Positions 46,088-52,849 of a stretch of DNA of 64,000 nucleotides are shown here, one piece after another. Location: positions 1 to 64,000 of the forward strand of contig NZ_JAVLVT010000008.1 in assembly GCF_031628175.1 (NCBI RefSeq), in the 5' to 3' direction. The notes below the pieces were generated by a model, which saw only the letters and a program-made list of their open reading frames with translations, was not told the DNA's origin and searched no databases. Origin of the DNA: Lipingzhangella_A rawalii (GTDB lineage: Bacteria > Actinomycetota > Actinomycetes > Streptosporangiales > Streptosporangiaceae). Numbering within the stretch: position 1 is the first letter of the stretch; each line of letters begins with the position of its first letter. The translations under genes and the position numbers were made by a program.

Positions 46088-46954
46088 GTGTCGCACTGTC
46101 GTGGTGGCGTCGTCCGCCTGTCCGTCCTGCTGGCTGTGCTGGCAGGCGCCGCCCTGCTGCTCGGGTGGGTGTGCGCGGGCGCCGTTGGACTGTTGATCGG
46201 GGGCCTCGTGGCCGTGGCCCTCCCCGTGGTGGGGTATGTGCTCAGTGAGCGGATGGCACTCCGGGCCGTGGGAGCCCGACCGATCAGCGAGATCCAGTAT
46301 CCCGAGCTGTACCGGGTGGTTCGGGAAGTCGCCACCGAAGCCCGCGCACCGGTACCCCGGGTGTACCTGTCCTCGCTGGATACCCCAAACGCCTTTGCCC
46401 TGGGGCACAGCCCCCGACGAGCCGCAGTGTGCGTAACCGCCGGACTGTTACGCATTCTCGACGAACGCGAGCTGCGGGGAGTGCTCGCACACGAACTCAG
46501 CCACGTCTACCAGCGCGACAGTCTCGTGCTAGCCATCACCGCCACCCTCGCGACGATGGTGACCTGGCTGGCCAACCTGGCGTGGCTCCTGCCGTTGTCC
46601 GACGCGGAGGACGAGGACGTTCCCGCAATGCTCGGGGCCTTGTTCTTCCTCGTCGTCGGGCCGCTCGCGGCACTCGTCGTGCAACTAGGCGTGAGCCGGT
46701 CTCGAGAATACCGAGCGGATGCGGCGGCCGCTCGGATCACGGGTGACCCCCTCGGACTCGCGCAGGCCCTGCGCAAAATCGAGGTGCGAACCCAGACCCA
46801 TCCGGCCCCGGAAGAGCGAGCCCTATTGGCCTCCGGGCATCTCATGATCGTCGCGCCGTTTCCCCGCCGCGGGCTGCGGCGCCTGTTCGCCAGCCATCCG
46901 CCCGTGGTGGAGCGAATCCGTCGCCTGCGGCGCCTCGCCGACGAGGTGCTGTAG
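46088..46954 (+). CDS. M48-family (HtpX-like) membrane zinc protease
   Basis: 288 residues. Two N-terminal helices, then VYLSSLDTPNAFALGHSP, the zinc-binding site VLAHELSHVYQRD (HExxH), two more helices, and SRSREYRADAAAARITG with the third zinc ligand (Glu) and the conserved Asp. Likely part of membrane protein quality control. The GTG at 46088 was chosen because the open frame upstream runs antisense into the HhH gene. Confidence 0.9.
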   Translation: MSHCRGGVVRLSVLLAVLAGAALLLGWVCAGAVGLLIGGLVAVALPVVGYVLSERMALRAVGARPISEIQYPELYRVVREVATEARAPVPRVYLSSLDTPNAFALGHSPRRAAVCVTAGLLRILDERELRGVLAHELSHVYQRDSLVLAITATLATMVTWLANLAWLLPLSDAEDEDVPAMLGALFFLVVGPLAALVVQLGVSRSREYRADAAAARITGDPLGLAQALRKIEVRTQTHPAPEERALLASGHLMIVAPFPRRGLRRLFASHPPVVERIRRLRRLADEVL

Positions 46955-47004
46955 CCCCCACCGGTCCCGCGCCGCTGCGCCACGCCGAAGGTGCCTCACG
47001 GATT

Positions 47005-47032
47005 CGGTGGCCACCCCGCGCGGGCGCCACCG
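47005..47032. terminator. Hairpin between convergent htpX-like and yajQ-like genes
   Basis: CGGTGGC pairs with GCCACCG (7 bp) around a 14-nt loop. Could serve both strands. Confidence 0.4.
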
Positions 47033-47062
47033 TCGCGGCTCCGAAGCCGGGCAGGCCTCCAC

Positions 47063-47557
47063 TCAGCGGAAGTTGACGAACTGGAGAGCGATGTCCAGGT
47101 CCTTCTCCTTCAGCAGAGTGATCACGGCCTGGAGGTCGTCCTTCTTCTTGGACGTGACCCGCAGCTCGTCCCCCTGAAGTTGCGCCTTGACACCCTTGGG
47201 GCCCTCATCCCGGATGATCTTGGAGATGCGCTTCCCGTCCTCGGTGGAGATGCCCTCCTTGAGGCCGATGGGAAGCCGATACTCCTTGCCGGATGCCTGG
47301 GGATCCCCGGTGTCCAGAATCTTGAGCGACAGCCCACGCTTGATCAGCTTGGTCTGTAGGACGTCCAGGGCCGCGCGAGCCCGCTCCTCGGAATTGGCGC
47401 GAATCTCAATGCCCTTGTCTCCGGACCAGGCCACACTGGCGCCGGTTCCCCGGAAATCGAACCGCTGCGAGAGCTCCTTACCCGCTTGGTTCACGGCGTT
47501 GTCGACCTCCTGACGGTCGAGCTTGGAGACCACGTCGAAACTGGCTTCGGCGGCCAC
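47063..47557 (-). CDS. YajQ-family nucleotide-binding protein
   Basis: 164 residues, the family length. Starts AEASFDVVSKLDRQEVDNAV and has SQRFDFRGTGASVAW, then QLQGDELRVTSKKKDDLQAV. YajQ proteins have two ferredoxin-like domains; some bind cyclic di-GMP (Xanthomonas), others bind nucleotides or tRNA. The GTG start is clear from homology. Confidence 0.95.
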   Translation of the reverse strand: MAAEASFDVVSKLDRQEVDNAVNQAGKELSQRFDFRGTGASVAWSGDKGIEIRANSEERARAALDVLQTKLIKRGLSLKILDTGDPQASGKEYRLPIGLKEGISTEDGKRISKIIRDEGPKGVKAQLQGDELRVTSKKKDDLQAVITLLKEKDLDIALQFVNFR

Positions 47558-47696
47558 GTGTCCTGATCACCCCCGCGACGGTGTACTGATGTGCATCCCG
47601 GCCCAGCCCACGGGCGACGACGTGCACCCGGCCGCATCGGAGCGGATGTGCCGTGCGATCCCTCGGATGTACTGAGCACACGGCACAGCCTAGTGC

Positions 47697-47796
47697 NNNN
47701 NNNNNNNNNNNNNNNNNNNNNNNNNNNNNNNNNNNNNNNNNNNNNNNNNNNNNNNNNNNNNNNNNNNNNNNNNNNNNNNNNNNNNNNNNNNNNNNN
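47697..47796. other. Assembly gap (100 N)
   Basis: Exactly 100 N, the conventional placeholder for a gap of unknown size. The left flank (47558-47696) shows no gene. Distances and linkage across it are unknown. Confidence 0.98.
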
Positions 47797-47920
47797 ACGC
47801 CACCCCCGACACTGACCTGCATAAACGAGGTTGTGTGAGTTCTGTGAGTTCTGCGCGGGGAGTGCGCACCAGCGAGGTCCGTAGGGGGTTCCACGGGCAG
47901 GTCCCCACCGCTGTCCGTAG

Positions 47921-47936
47921 ACTGGTGCGCACCAAC
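47921..47936. promoter_or_regulatory. Operator-like palindrome before the GntR-Nudix gene
   Basis: ACTGGTGCGCACCAAC; the core TGGTGCGCACCA is a perfect 12-bp palindrome. It is 27 bp before the ATG at 47964. A partial copy (GTGCGCACCAG) is at 47862-47872. The same palindrome occurs twice at 50046-50086, so autoregulation is likely. Confidence 0.7.
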
Positions 47937-47963
47937 CCGAGACGAGAACCGAGGTCGACGTCA

Positions 47964-48764
47964 ATGGGGTCAGTCACTCAGCGCGTAGAGGACGCCATCC
48001 GCGAACTCGTGGCATCCGGCGCACTCGGACCAAACGGGAAACTGCCGTCCGAACGGACGTTGTCGCACGACCTTGACGCTGGTCGGACCACGGTGCGCCT
48101 GGTACTCAGCAAGCTCGCGGCTGAAGGGATCATTCGGAGCGAACACGGCCGTGGGTACTTCGCTACAGGAGACGAGAGCATACGACGTGAGGATTCCTCC
48201 GAAGACAGTGGACTTCGCCCCTGGATAATCCGGGGTGAACGCACCATCTACGACAACCGTTGGGTTCGGCTAACGCTCATGGACGTAGAACCCCCCGGTG
48301 TGGAGCGCTTCGAACACCACGTCGTGAGGTTGCACCACGTTGCCATCGCGGCCGTTGTCGATGATCATGACCGGGTACTCATGCTCTGGCGGTACCGGTT
48401 CGTGCCCGACAAGTGGGGCTGGGAACTCCCAGGGGGCAACGTGGATGCTGGAGAAGATGCTGGGAAGACCGCTGCCCGTGAGGTCGAGGAAGAAACCGGA
48501 TGGCGCCCAAATGGACCGTTGCAGCATCTCGTGACCTTCCAACCCATGGTCGGAATGGTCGACTCCCCGCACGACATCTATCTGGGCGAAGGCGCGCACT
48601 ATACAGCGCCCCCAAGCGATGTCGAGGAGTCTGGTCACGTCGCTTGGATACCACTGGCAGATGTTCCAGAAATGATCGAACGTGACGAGCTGCTAGGTTC
48701 GGGAACCCTGGTCGCACTCCTGCATATCCTCGCTACACGTAAGCTCCTCACGCCTGACCAGTGA
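47964..48764 (+). CDS. GntR-Nudix fusion regulator
   Basis: 266 residues. Residues 1-68 form a GntR-type winged HTH (TQRVEDAIRELVASGAL; KLPSERTLSHDLDAGRTTV). Residues 85-260 are a Nudix hydrolase domain with a complete Nudix box at 158-180 (G, five residues, E, seven residues, then REVEEETGW). In pSAM2 of Streptomyces a GntR repressor (KorSA) and a separate Nudix protein (Pif, which blocks redundant transfer) do the two jobs; here both domains are in one chain. ATG at 47964 fixed by the HTH start; the frame is open upstream. Its 3' end overlaps the convergent XRE gene by 17 bp. Confidence 0.85.
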   Translation: MGSVTQRVEDAIRELVASGALGPNGKLPSERTLSHDLDAGRTTVRLVLSKLAAEGIIRSEHGRGYFATGDESIRREDSSEDSGLRPWIIRGERTIYDNRWVRLTLMDVEPPGVERFEHHVVRLHHVAIAAVVDDHDRVLMLWRYRFVPDKWGWELPGGNVDAGEDAGKTAAREVEEETGWRPNGPLQHLVTFQPMVGMVDSPHDIYLGEGAHYTAPPSDVEESGHVAWIPLADVPEMIERDELLGSGTLVALLHILATRKLLTPDQ

Positions 48765-49875
48765 GACGCTCAATACGGTTTCGTTGTCGAACAGAACCAG
48801 TGCGATTGGCCAATAGTCTCGCTTTACCTAGCTGATCAGTGGCCTCGGAGTACTGACCCCACCGCAGGTGCGCCTGAGCCAGGTCAACGCGCAATCCGGC
48901 TTCGGCGCGAGTGAAGGTTGAATCCAAAGCATCGAGTGCTGCGTACAGTTCACCAACCGCCCCCGAGTCACCCACAAGCGCCAGAGAATGTCCCTTCCAG
49001 CGCAAGAGGTGTTCTTGCGTCAGGAAGATGCTGGGCATGTCCGGGTCGCGTAGCAAGCCGTCACCCGGCATGTACTGCTCCGCTGAGTCCAGTGCAGCCC
49101 GGCACTCGGGCTCCTGGCCGCACTGAGCATGGAACTCAGCCTTGGCCGCAAAGAGCCAGGAGGCCACGCGTGGCGGGACCTCAGACCCGGAGATGCGTAG
49201 TGCCTCGGTCACGAGTTCCACGGAAAGGTCAGGCTTCCCCGCATCTGAGAGTACATACGCCTGCTCTCCCATCGCATGCGCTAGATAGGCTGGTTTTCCA
49301 GATTCTCGGGCAGCGCTCTTGGCCTGCTCATAGTGCCGCCAAGCGCGTTCAGTCGCCCCGACATCGAGCGCTTGCCATGCCGCCAGTGTCGATGCTCCGG
49401 CCAAGGATTCTGCGATGGGCTGTCGCACGCTCGGAAGGACTGCGAAGGACAAGGAGTCCGTGAGGGTGTTGATGTGGGCAGTCATTTGATCGACAAGCTG
49501 AGCTGCTCCCATTTGGCGGTCAACGGTGCGGAGTAGCTCGGTCTGTTGGTTGAGTGTCTCCACGACGGAACTCGGTATGGAGTGCGTCGACTCGATCCGC
49601 TCAATTAGCTCACGATACCCGTCAACAGCGGGAACGCCAGGGCTCACCTCTTCGTAGAGCTCTTCGTCAGTCATCCCGAGGATCGAACGGAGGATCGCTG
49701 TATAGGGCGGCCCTACGGTCCGCTTCCCGTTCTCCCATTCCGAGACGTAGACACGAAGGCTTGCTGTTCCTGCTATCGGAGTTGCTTTGCTCCGTGCATA
49801 ACGCTCGATCTCGCTTATCAGCCTGTTCTGCGACCAGCCACGTGAGGATCGCGCTTGACGTATTCGCTTCGACAT
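48748..49875 (-). CDS. XRE-family regulator with helical-repeat C-terminus
   Basis: 375 residues. N-terminal HTH: SKRIRQARSSRGWSQNRLI ... RVYVSEWENGKRTVGPP. The rest is alpha-helical, TPR-like (AWRHYEQAKSAARESGKPAYL; YSEATDQLGKARLLANRTG), resembling regulators that bind a peptide or small ligand. Divergent from the 109-residue gene across the operator region. ATG at 49875 has GAAGGG 9 nt upstream; ATG at 49884 is an alternative. Lower GC than neighbours, consistent with transfer. Confidence 0.8.
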   Translation of the reverse strand: MSKRIRQARSSRGWSQNRLISEIERYARSKATPIAGTASLRVYVSEWENGKRTVGPPYTAILRSILGMTDEELYEEVSPGVPAVDGYRELIERIESTHSIPSSVVETLNQQTELLRTVDRQMGAAQLVDQMTAHINTLTDSLSFAVLPSVRQPIAESLAGASTLAAWQALDVGATERAWRHYEQAKSAARESGKPAYLAHAMGEQAYVLSDAGKPDLSVELVTEALRISGSEVPPRVASWLFAAKAEFHAQCGQEPECRAALDSAEQYMPGDGLLRDPDMPSIFLTQEHLLRWKGHSLALVGDSGAVGELYAALDALDSTFTRAEAGLRVDLAQAHLRWGQYSEATDQLGKARLLANRTGSVRQRNRIERLTGQA

Positions 49876-50040
49876 GTTCCCCATCCCTTCGTTCGCAACT
49901 ATGCGCCCAGTCGCGAGGAATCGCCAAACATCCAGCTCAGCAAGGGTTAACAGCGTCCCGTTAACGGTTGTTGGCTTCCGGAGTCCGTGGGATCTGGCGA
50001 AGCTGAGTCCATGAAAGTTCATCGGAGACCGCCAGAACCC

Positions 50041-50086
50041 TTGACACTGGTGCGCACCAGTTGGTGTACTACTGGTGCGCACCAGA
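50041..50086 (+). promoter_or_regulatory. Promoter with two operator palindromes
   Basis: TTGACA at 50041-50046 is a consensus -35; TGTACT at 50065-50070 is the likely -10 (18-bp spacing). ACTGGTGCGCACCAGT (16-bp perfect palindrome) at 50046-50061 fills the spacer, and a second copy at 50071-50086 (core CTGGTGCGCACCAG) lies directly downstream. Centres are 25 bp apart. A repressor here would occlude RNA polymerase. Confidence 0.75.
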
Positions 50087-50145
50087 TAGGAGTCCCTGCT
50101 TCTATAGCCGCCGGCAGGGCCTCCCTACTCGGCGAAGGAGATGTC

Positions 50146-50475
50146 ATGACTGTTGTGGTTGACCGGCCGACCTCTGCCCCGTCCGTCCCGATGGGTGAGC
50201 AGGTTGTTCGCCCGCTGACGGGTAAGGGGCTGGAACGCTACCTAGCCACGTGCGACGAGAACGAACTGCGCCAGTTGGTGCGGGAACTGACCCTGGACCA
50301 GGTTGACCTACTGGAACGGTTCGTTCCCAACGATGTGCAGGTGGAGGCCGACTACAGCGCCCTGACCGGTGAGGACGAGCCAGAGTACTTCGTTGCGGAG
50401 GAGCCTGTTTCTGCTGCCACAGAGCGACTGTCCCCTACCGGTGCTGGTGTCGAGGTCAACGTCGCCGACGCGTGA
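50146..50475 (+). CDS. Unknown 109-residue protein of the integrative element
   Basis: Begins TVVVDRPTSAPSVPMGEQVV; the middle is helical and acidic (LERYLATCDENELRQLVREL and LDQVDLLERFVPNDVQ), and the C-terminus is Glu/Asp/Ala-rich. I recognise no domain. ATG at 50146 with GAAGGAG 5 nt upstream; an ATG at 50141 leads at once to a stop. It is the first gene behind the double operator, the position held by the activator gene pra in pSAM2, but I see no sequence reason to call it Pra. Confidence 0.7.
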   Translation: MTVVVDRPTSAPSVPMGEQVVRPLTGKGLERYLATCDENELRQLVRELTLDQVDLLERFVPNDVQVEADYSALTGEDEPEYFVAEEPVSAATERLSPTGAGVEVNVADA

Positions 50476-50810
50476 ATTCGCCCCCGGCACAGTGCCCAAT
50501 CCGCCAAGATCCGTCACTGCGCCGGGGCCTTCGCGTCACTGACGAAACAGCACGCTAGGACTCCATCTTGCCTTATCGCAGCCTCGATTCCCAGATCAGA
50601 GCACGCCCACGCGTGCGGCTGTCCCCTGCGAGACCACGGCGTCCCGTGAGGGTGGGCAGAGGTGCCCACCCCGGTGCCCAGCACCTGCCCACCCCGGGTC
50701 AACCGACACCCGCGCGGTTGCCCACCCGGGAGTTCCCCTTCCCGACTCACCACTCGGGGCGCATAGCCGCCACACAGCCCCGACACGCCCCCACCAGAAC
50801 GGAGGAGACC
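50476..50810. other. Noncoding region with TGCCCA repeats
   Basis: 335 bp between the unknown gene and the HTH gene. TGCCCA recurs at 50663, 50675, 50686 and 50719. GGTGGGCA and TGCCCACC (50651-50670) make an 8-bp hairpin with loop GAGG. It could be a regulatory or recombination-related site of the element; no gene is supported. Confidence 0.45.
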
Positions 50811-51011
50811 ATGCCCCCGACAACACCACCCAAGAGGCTTTACCGCATCGCTGAGGCCGCCCAGATCCTCTCGCTGGGACGCACGCAGATCTTCAAGGAG
50901 ATCGCGCACGGGCGGCTCCGGGCCGTCGGCTGCGGCAAGACCCGTCGCATCCCCGCAGAAGCCATCGAGGACTACGTCGAACTACTCACGAAGGAAGCGG
51001 AGGCCGCCTGA
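50811..51011 (+). CDS. Excisionase-like helix-turn-helix protein
   Basis: 66 residues: RLYRIAEAAQILSLGRTQIF, then LRAVGCGKTRRIPAEAIEDY. A MerR/Xis-type winged HTH next to an integrase, so a directionality factor is the likely role. ATG behind GGAGGAG (50801-50807). The stop overlaps the next start (TGATG). Confidence 0.8.
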   Translation: MPPTTPPKRLYRIAEAAQILSLGRTQIFKEIAHGRLRAVGCGKTRRIPAEAIEDYVELLTKEAEAA

Positions 51012-51223
51012 TGTCTGACCCCGAGGTCCCCAGCGAATGGCTGACGATCCCGGAGGTGCGCGAGGTGCTCCAGCTGTCCCTCGACGAATGGAACGAGCTG
51101 GACACCCAGGACCAGACCCCTGCCGGGGTGATCTGGCCCGACAACGTGATCCGCATCAGCCTGCACATGTTCGACCGTTGGATCGACTCCCTAACTATCG
51201 ACCCCACCGAAGGGGAGGCATAA
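51011..51223 (+). CDS. Second small HTH-like protein before the integrase
   Basis: 70 residues: EWLTIPEVREVLQLSLDEWN, then GVIWPDNVIRISLHMFDRWI. The pattern (LTIPEV ... a wing ... RWIDSL) matches excisionase/AlpA-type HTH proteins. Translationally coupled to the preceding gene and 2 bp from the integrase start, so all three are one unit. Confidence 0.7.
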   Translation: MSDPEVPSEWLTIPEVREVLQLSLDEWNELDTQDQTPAGVIWPDNVIRISLHMFDRWIDSLTIDPTEGEA

Positions 51224-51225
51224 AG

Positions 51226-52605
51226 GTGGGTAAGAGCAGGCGCGCTGCGAAAGGCCGGTCATCCATCTACTACAGCGAGCGCGACGGTTGGTGGCACGGC
51301 TGGGTGTACATGGGTGTCAAAGATGATGGGTCACCGGATCGACGCCACCGCATGGCTGAGTCCGAGACTAGGGTCACCGAAAAGGTTCAGGAACTGGAAA
51401 GGGAGCGGGATAAAGGTACTCCCACCAAGCCAGGGCGTCCCCCTACGGTCGCAGACTGGATGACCACCTATCTCGACACCATCTGTGCCCCTCAGGTTGC
51501 CTCAGGCAAGATGGCGCCACGCACTCTTGATGACTACTGGAGCAAGACACGGAACTGGATCGTTCCTCGTCTGGGCAAGCACCGCCTTGACCGGCTCACC
51601 CCAGAGCATCTGGAACGCATGTATGCGGTGATGTTCGAAGTTGGCAAGGCGCCTTCCCATGTGCTCAAGGTGCACAGGATCCTGTCACGCGCTCTCGATA
51701 TCGCTCACCGACGTGGGGCTGTATCCCGCAACATCGCCAAGCTCGTGGACGCTCCTCGCGCAGGGGGCGACGACAACGAAGTAGAGGCCTTCAGTCAAGA
51801 GGAAGTACGCGCCATCCTTCGGGAAGCCGCGAAACTCCCCAACGGGGAACGCTGGACCATTGGGCTTGCGCTTGGTCTACGCCAAGGTGAATCCCTCGGA
51901 CTGTGTTGGAAGTACATCGACCTGGATCGTTGTGAAGTCCGGGTGTGGTGGCAGATTCAGCGCAACGCCTGGAAGCACGGTTGCCCCGACCCCGTGAAGT
52001 GCACCGAAGGCAAGCACCGGCGGGCGTGCCCGAAGGATTGCCAGCGGCACCGTCACAAGCCCGACTGTCCAGCCGGGTGCACCCGGAAGCGCCACGTCTG
52101 TCCCCCGGTGCCGAATCCATGTCCCCGGAACTGCACTGGTCACGCTCGAAGCTGCCCGCAACGTGTCGGGGGCGGGCTGGTGTTCCGACGGCCCAAGGGC
52201 AAGAGTCGCCGTACCGTGCCGTTCCCCGCTGAGTTGGTTCCACTACTCCAGGAGCATCGGGCAAGACAGGACGCTGTGCGAATTGCCGCCGGAGAGCAAT
52301 GGCAGGACCACGACTTGGTGTTCTGTCGGGAGGACGGGCGCCCCATCGACCCTCGCCACGATTGGGAGGAGTGGAAGGGGCTGCTACGGCGAGCGGGAGT
52401 GCGGGACGCGCGGGTGCATGACGGGCGACACAGCACCGGTGCACTCCTGATTGAGCAAGGAGTCAACATGCGTACCGTCCAAGAGATCCTCGGGCACTCC
52501 GACATCCGAGTCACACAGCGTTATACACACGTAGCGTCCCCGGTCGCTCGGGAAGCCGCTCGCCAGATGGGCAGTGCGCTGTTCGGCCGCACCGACGCGA
52601 ACTAA
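51226..52605 (+). CDS. Tyrosine site-specific integrase
   Basis: 459 residues. Arm-type DNA-binding N-terminus, SAM-like core-binding domain (TVADWMTTYLDTI ... RLTPEHLERMYAV), then the catalytic domain with Arg219 (LALGLRQGESLGL), a probable Lys at about 324, His398/Arg401 (VHDGRHSTG), His424 (LGHSDIRVT) and Tyr433 (QRYTHV). Between Arg219 and the Lys there is a Cys/His-rich insertion with ten Cys at residues 253-310, probably a zinc-binding module. GTG at 51226. It should recombine the element with the 3' part of tRNA-Thr. Confidence 0.92.
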   Translation: MGKSRRAAKGRSSIYYSERDGWWHGWVYMGVKDDGSPDRRHRMAESETRVTEKVQELERERDKGTPTKPGRPPTVADWMTTYLDTICAPQVASGKMAPRTLDDYWSKTRNWIVPRLGKHRLDRLTPEHLERMYAVMFEVGKAPSHVLKVHRILSRALDIAHRRGAVSRNIAKLVDAPRAGGDDNEVEAFSQEEVRAILREAAKLPNGERWTIGLALGLRQGESLGLCWKYIDLDRCEVRVWWQIQRNAWKHGCPDPVKCTEGKHRRACPKDCQRHRHKPDCPAGCTRKRHVCPPVPNPCPRNCTGHARSCPQRVGGGLVFRRPKGKSRRTVPFPAELVPLLQEHRARQDAVRIAAGEQWQDHDLVFCREDGRPIDPRHDWEEWKGLLRRAGVRDARVHDGRHSTGALLIEQGVNMRTVQEILGHSDIRVTQRYTHVASPVAREAARQMGSALFGRTDAN

Positions 52606-52627
52606 CTGCAACTAGAACTGCAACTAG
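52604..52627. repeat. 12-bp direct repeat at the element end
   Basis: AACTGCAACTAG twice in tandem, starting inside the integrase stop codon and 50 bp from the tRNA. It could be an arm-type integrase binding site. Confidence 0.5.
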
Positions 52628-52633
52628 AGACGA

Positions 52634-52668
52634 ACCAGGGCGCCCCCGAATCACGGGAACGCCCTGGT
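52634..52668. terminator. Hairpin between integrase and tRNA-Thr
   Basis: ACCAGGGCG pairs with CGCCCTGGT (9 bp) around a 17-nt loop. It can terminate both the integrase and the convergent tRNA transcript. Confidence 0.6.
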
Positions 52669-52677
52669 CAGCGGAGA

Positions 52678-52750
52678 GCCGCCTAGGGGAGTCGAACCCC
52701 TGACCTACGCATTACGAGTGCGTCGCTCTGACCGACTGAGCTAAGGCGGC
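52678..52750 (-). tRNA. tRNA-Thr (anticodon CGT)
   Basis: 73 nt. Acceptor stem GCCGCCT/AGGCGGC, D-arm TAGCTCAGTCGGTCAGAGC, anticodon stem ACGCA/TGCGT with loop CTCGTAA, and T-arm CAGGGGTTCGACTCCCCT (with one stem base outside). CCA is not encoded. Its 3' end faces the integrase and is the presumed attachment site. Confidence 0.95.
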
Positions 52751-52849
52751 GTTGCCGCGCCCAGTCTAACCCCTTGCGGAGGGTGCCCGGTTCCGTTCCG
52801 GCCACGACGATCCGTAGCGGTCCCGCGCCGCGGTGCTTCGCACCGGTGT

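Larger units (their letters stand above)
47797..52750. mobile_element. Part of an integrative element in tRNA-Thr(CGT)
   Basis: A GntR-Nudix regulator, an XRE regulator, a small unknown gene, two excisionase-like HTH genes and a tyrosine integrase lie between the gap and tRNA-Thr. Base composition is visibly less GC-rich than in the flanks, especially 48.7-49.9 kb. The integrase is directly beside the 3' end of the tRNA, the classical arrangement for actinomycete integrative elements such as pSAM2. The left attachment site is not visible; I find no second copy of the tRNA 3' end in the window. Replication (Rep) and transfer (Tra/FtsK) genes are absent: either a remnant, or cut by the gap. Confidence 0.75.

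Noticed and set aside
47862..47872. Fourth full operator of the GntR-Nudix circuit
   Set aside because: Only GTGCGCACCAG matches; the left arm is degenerate, so it is mentioned as partial only.
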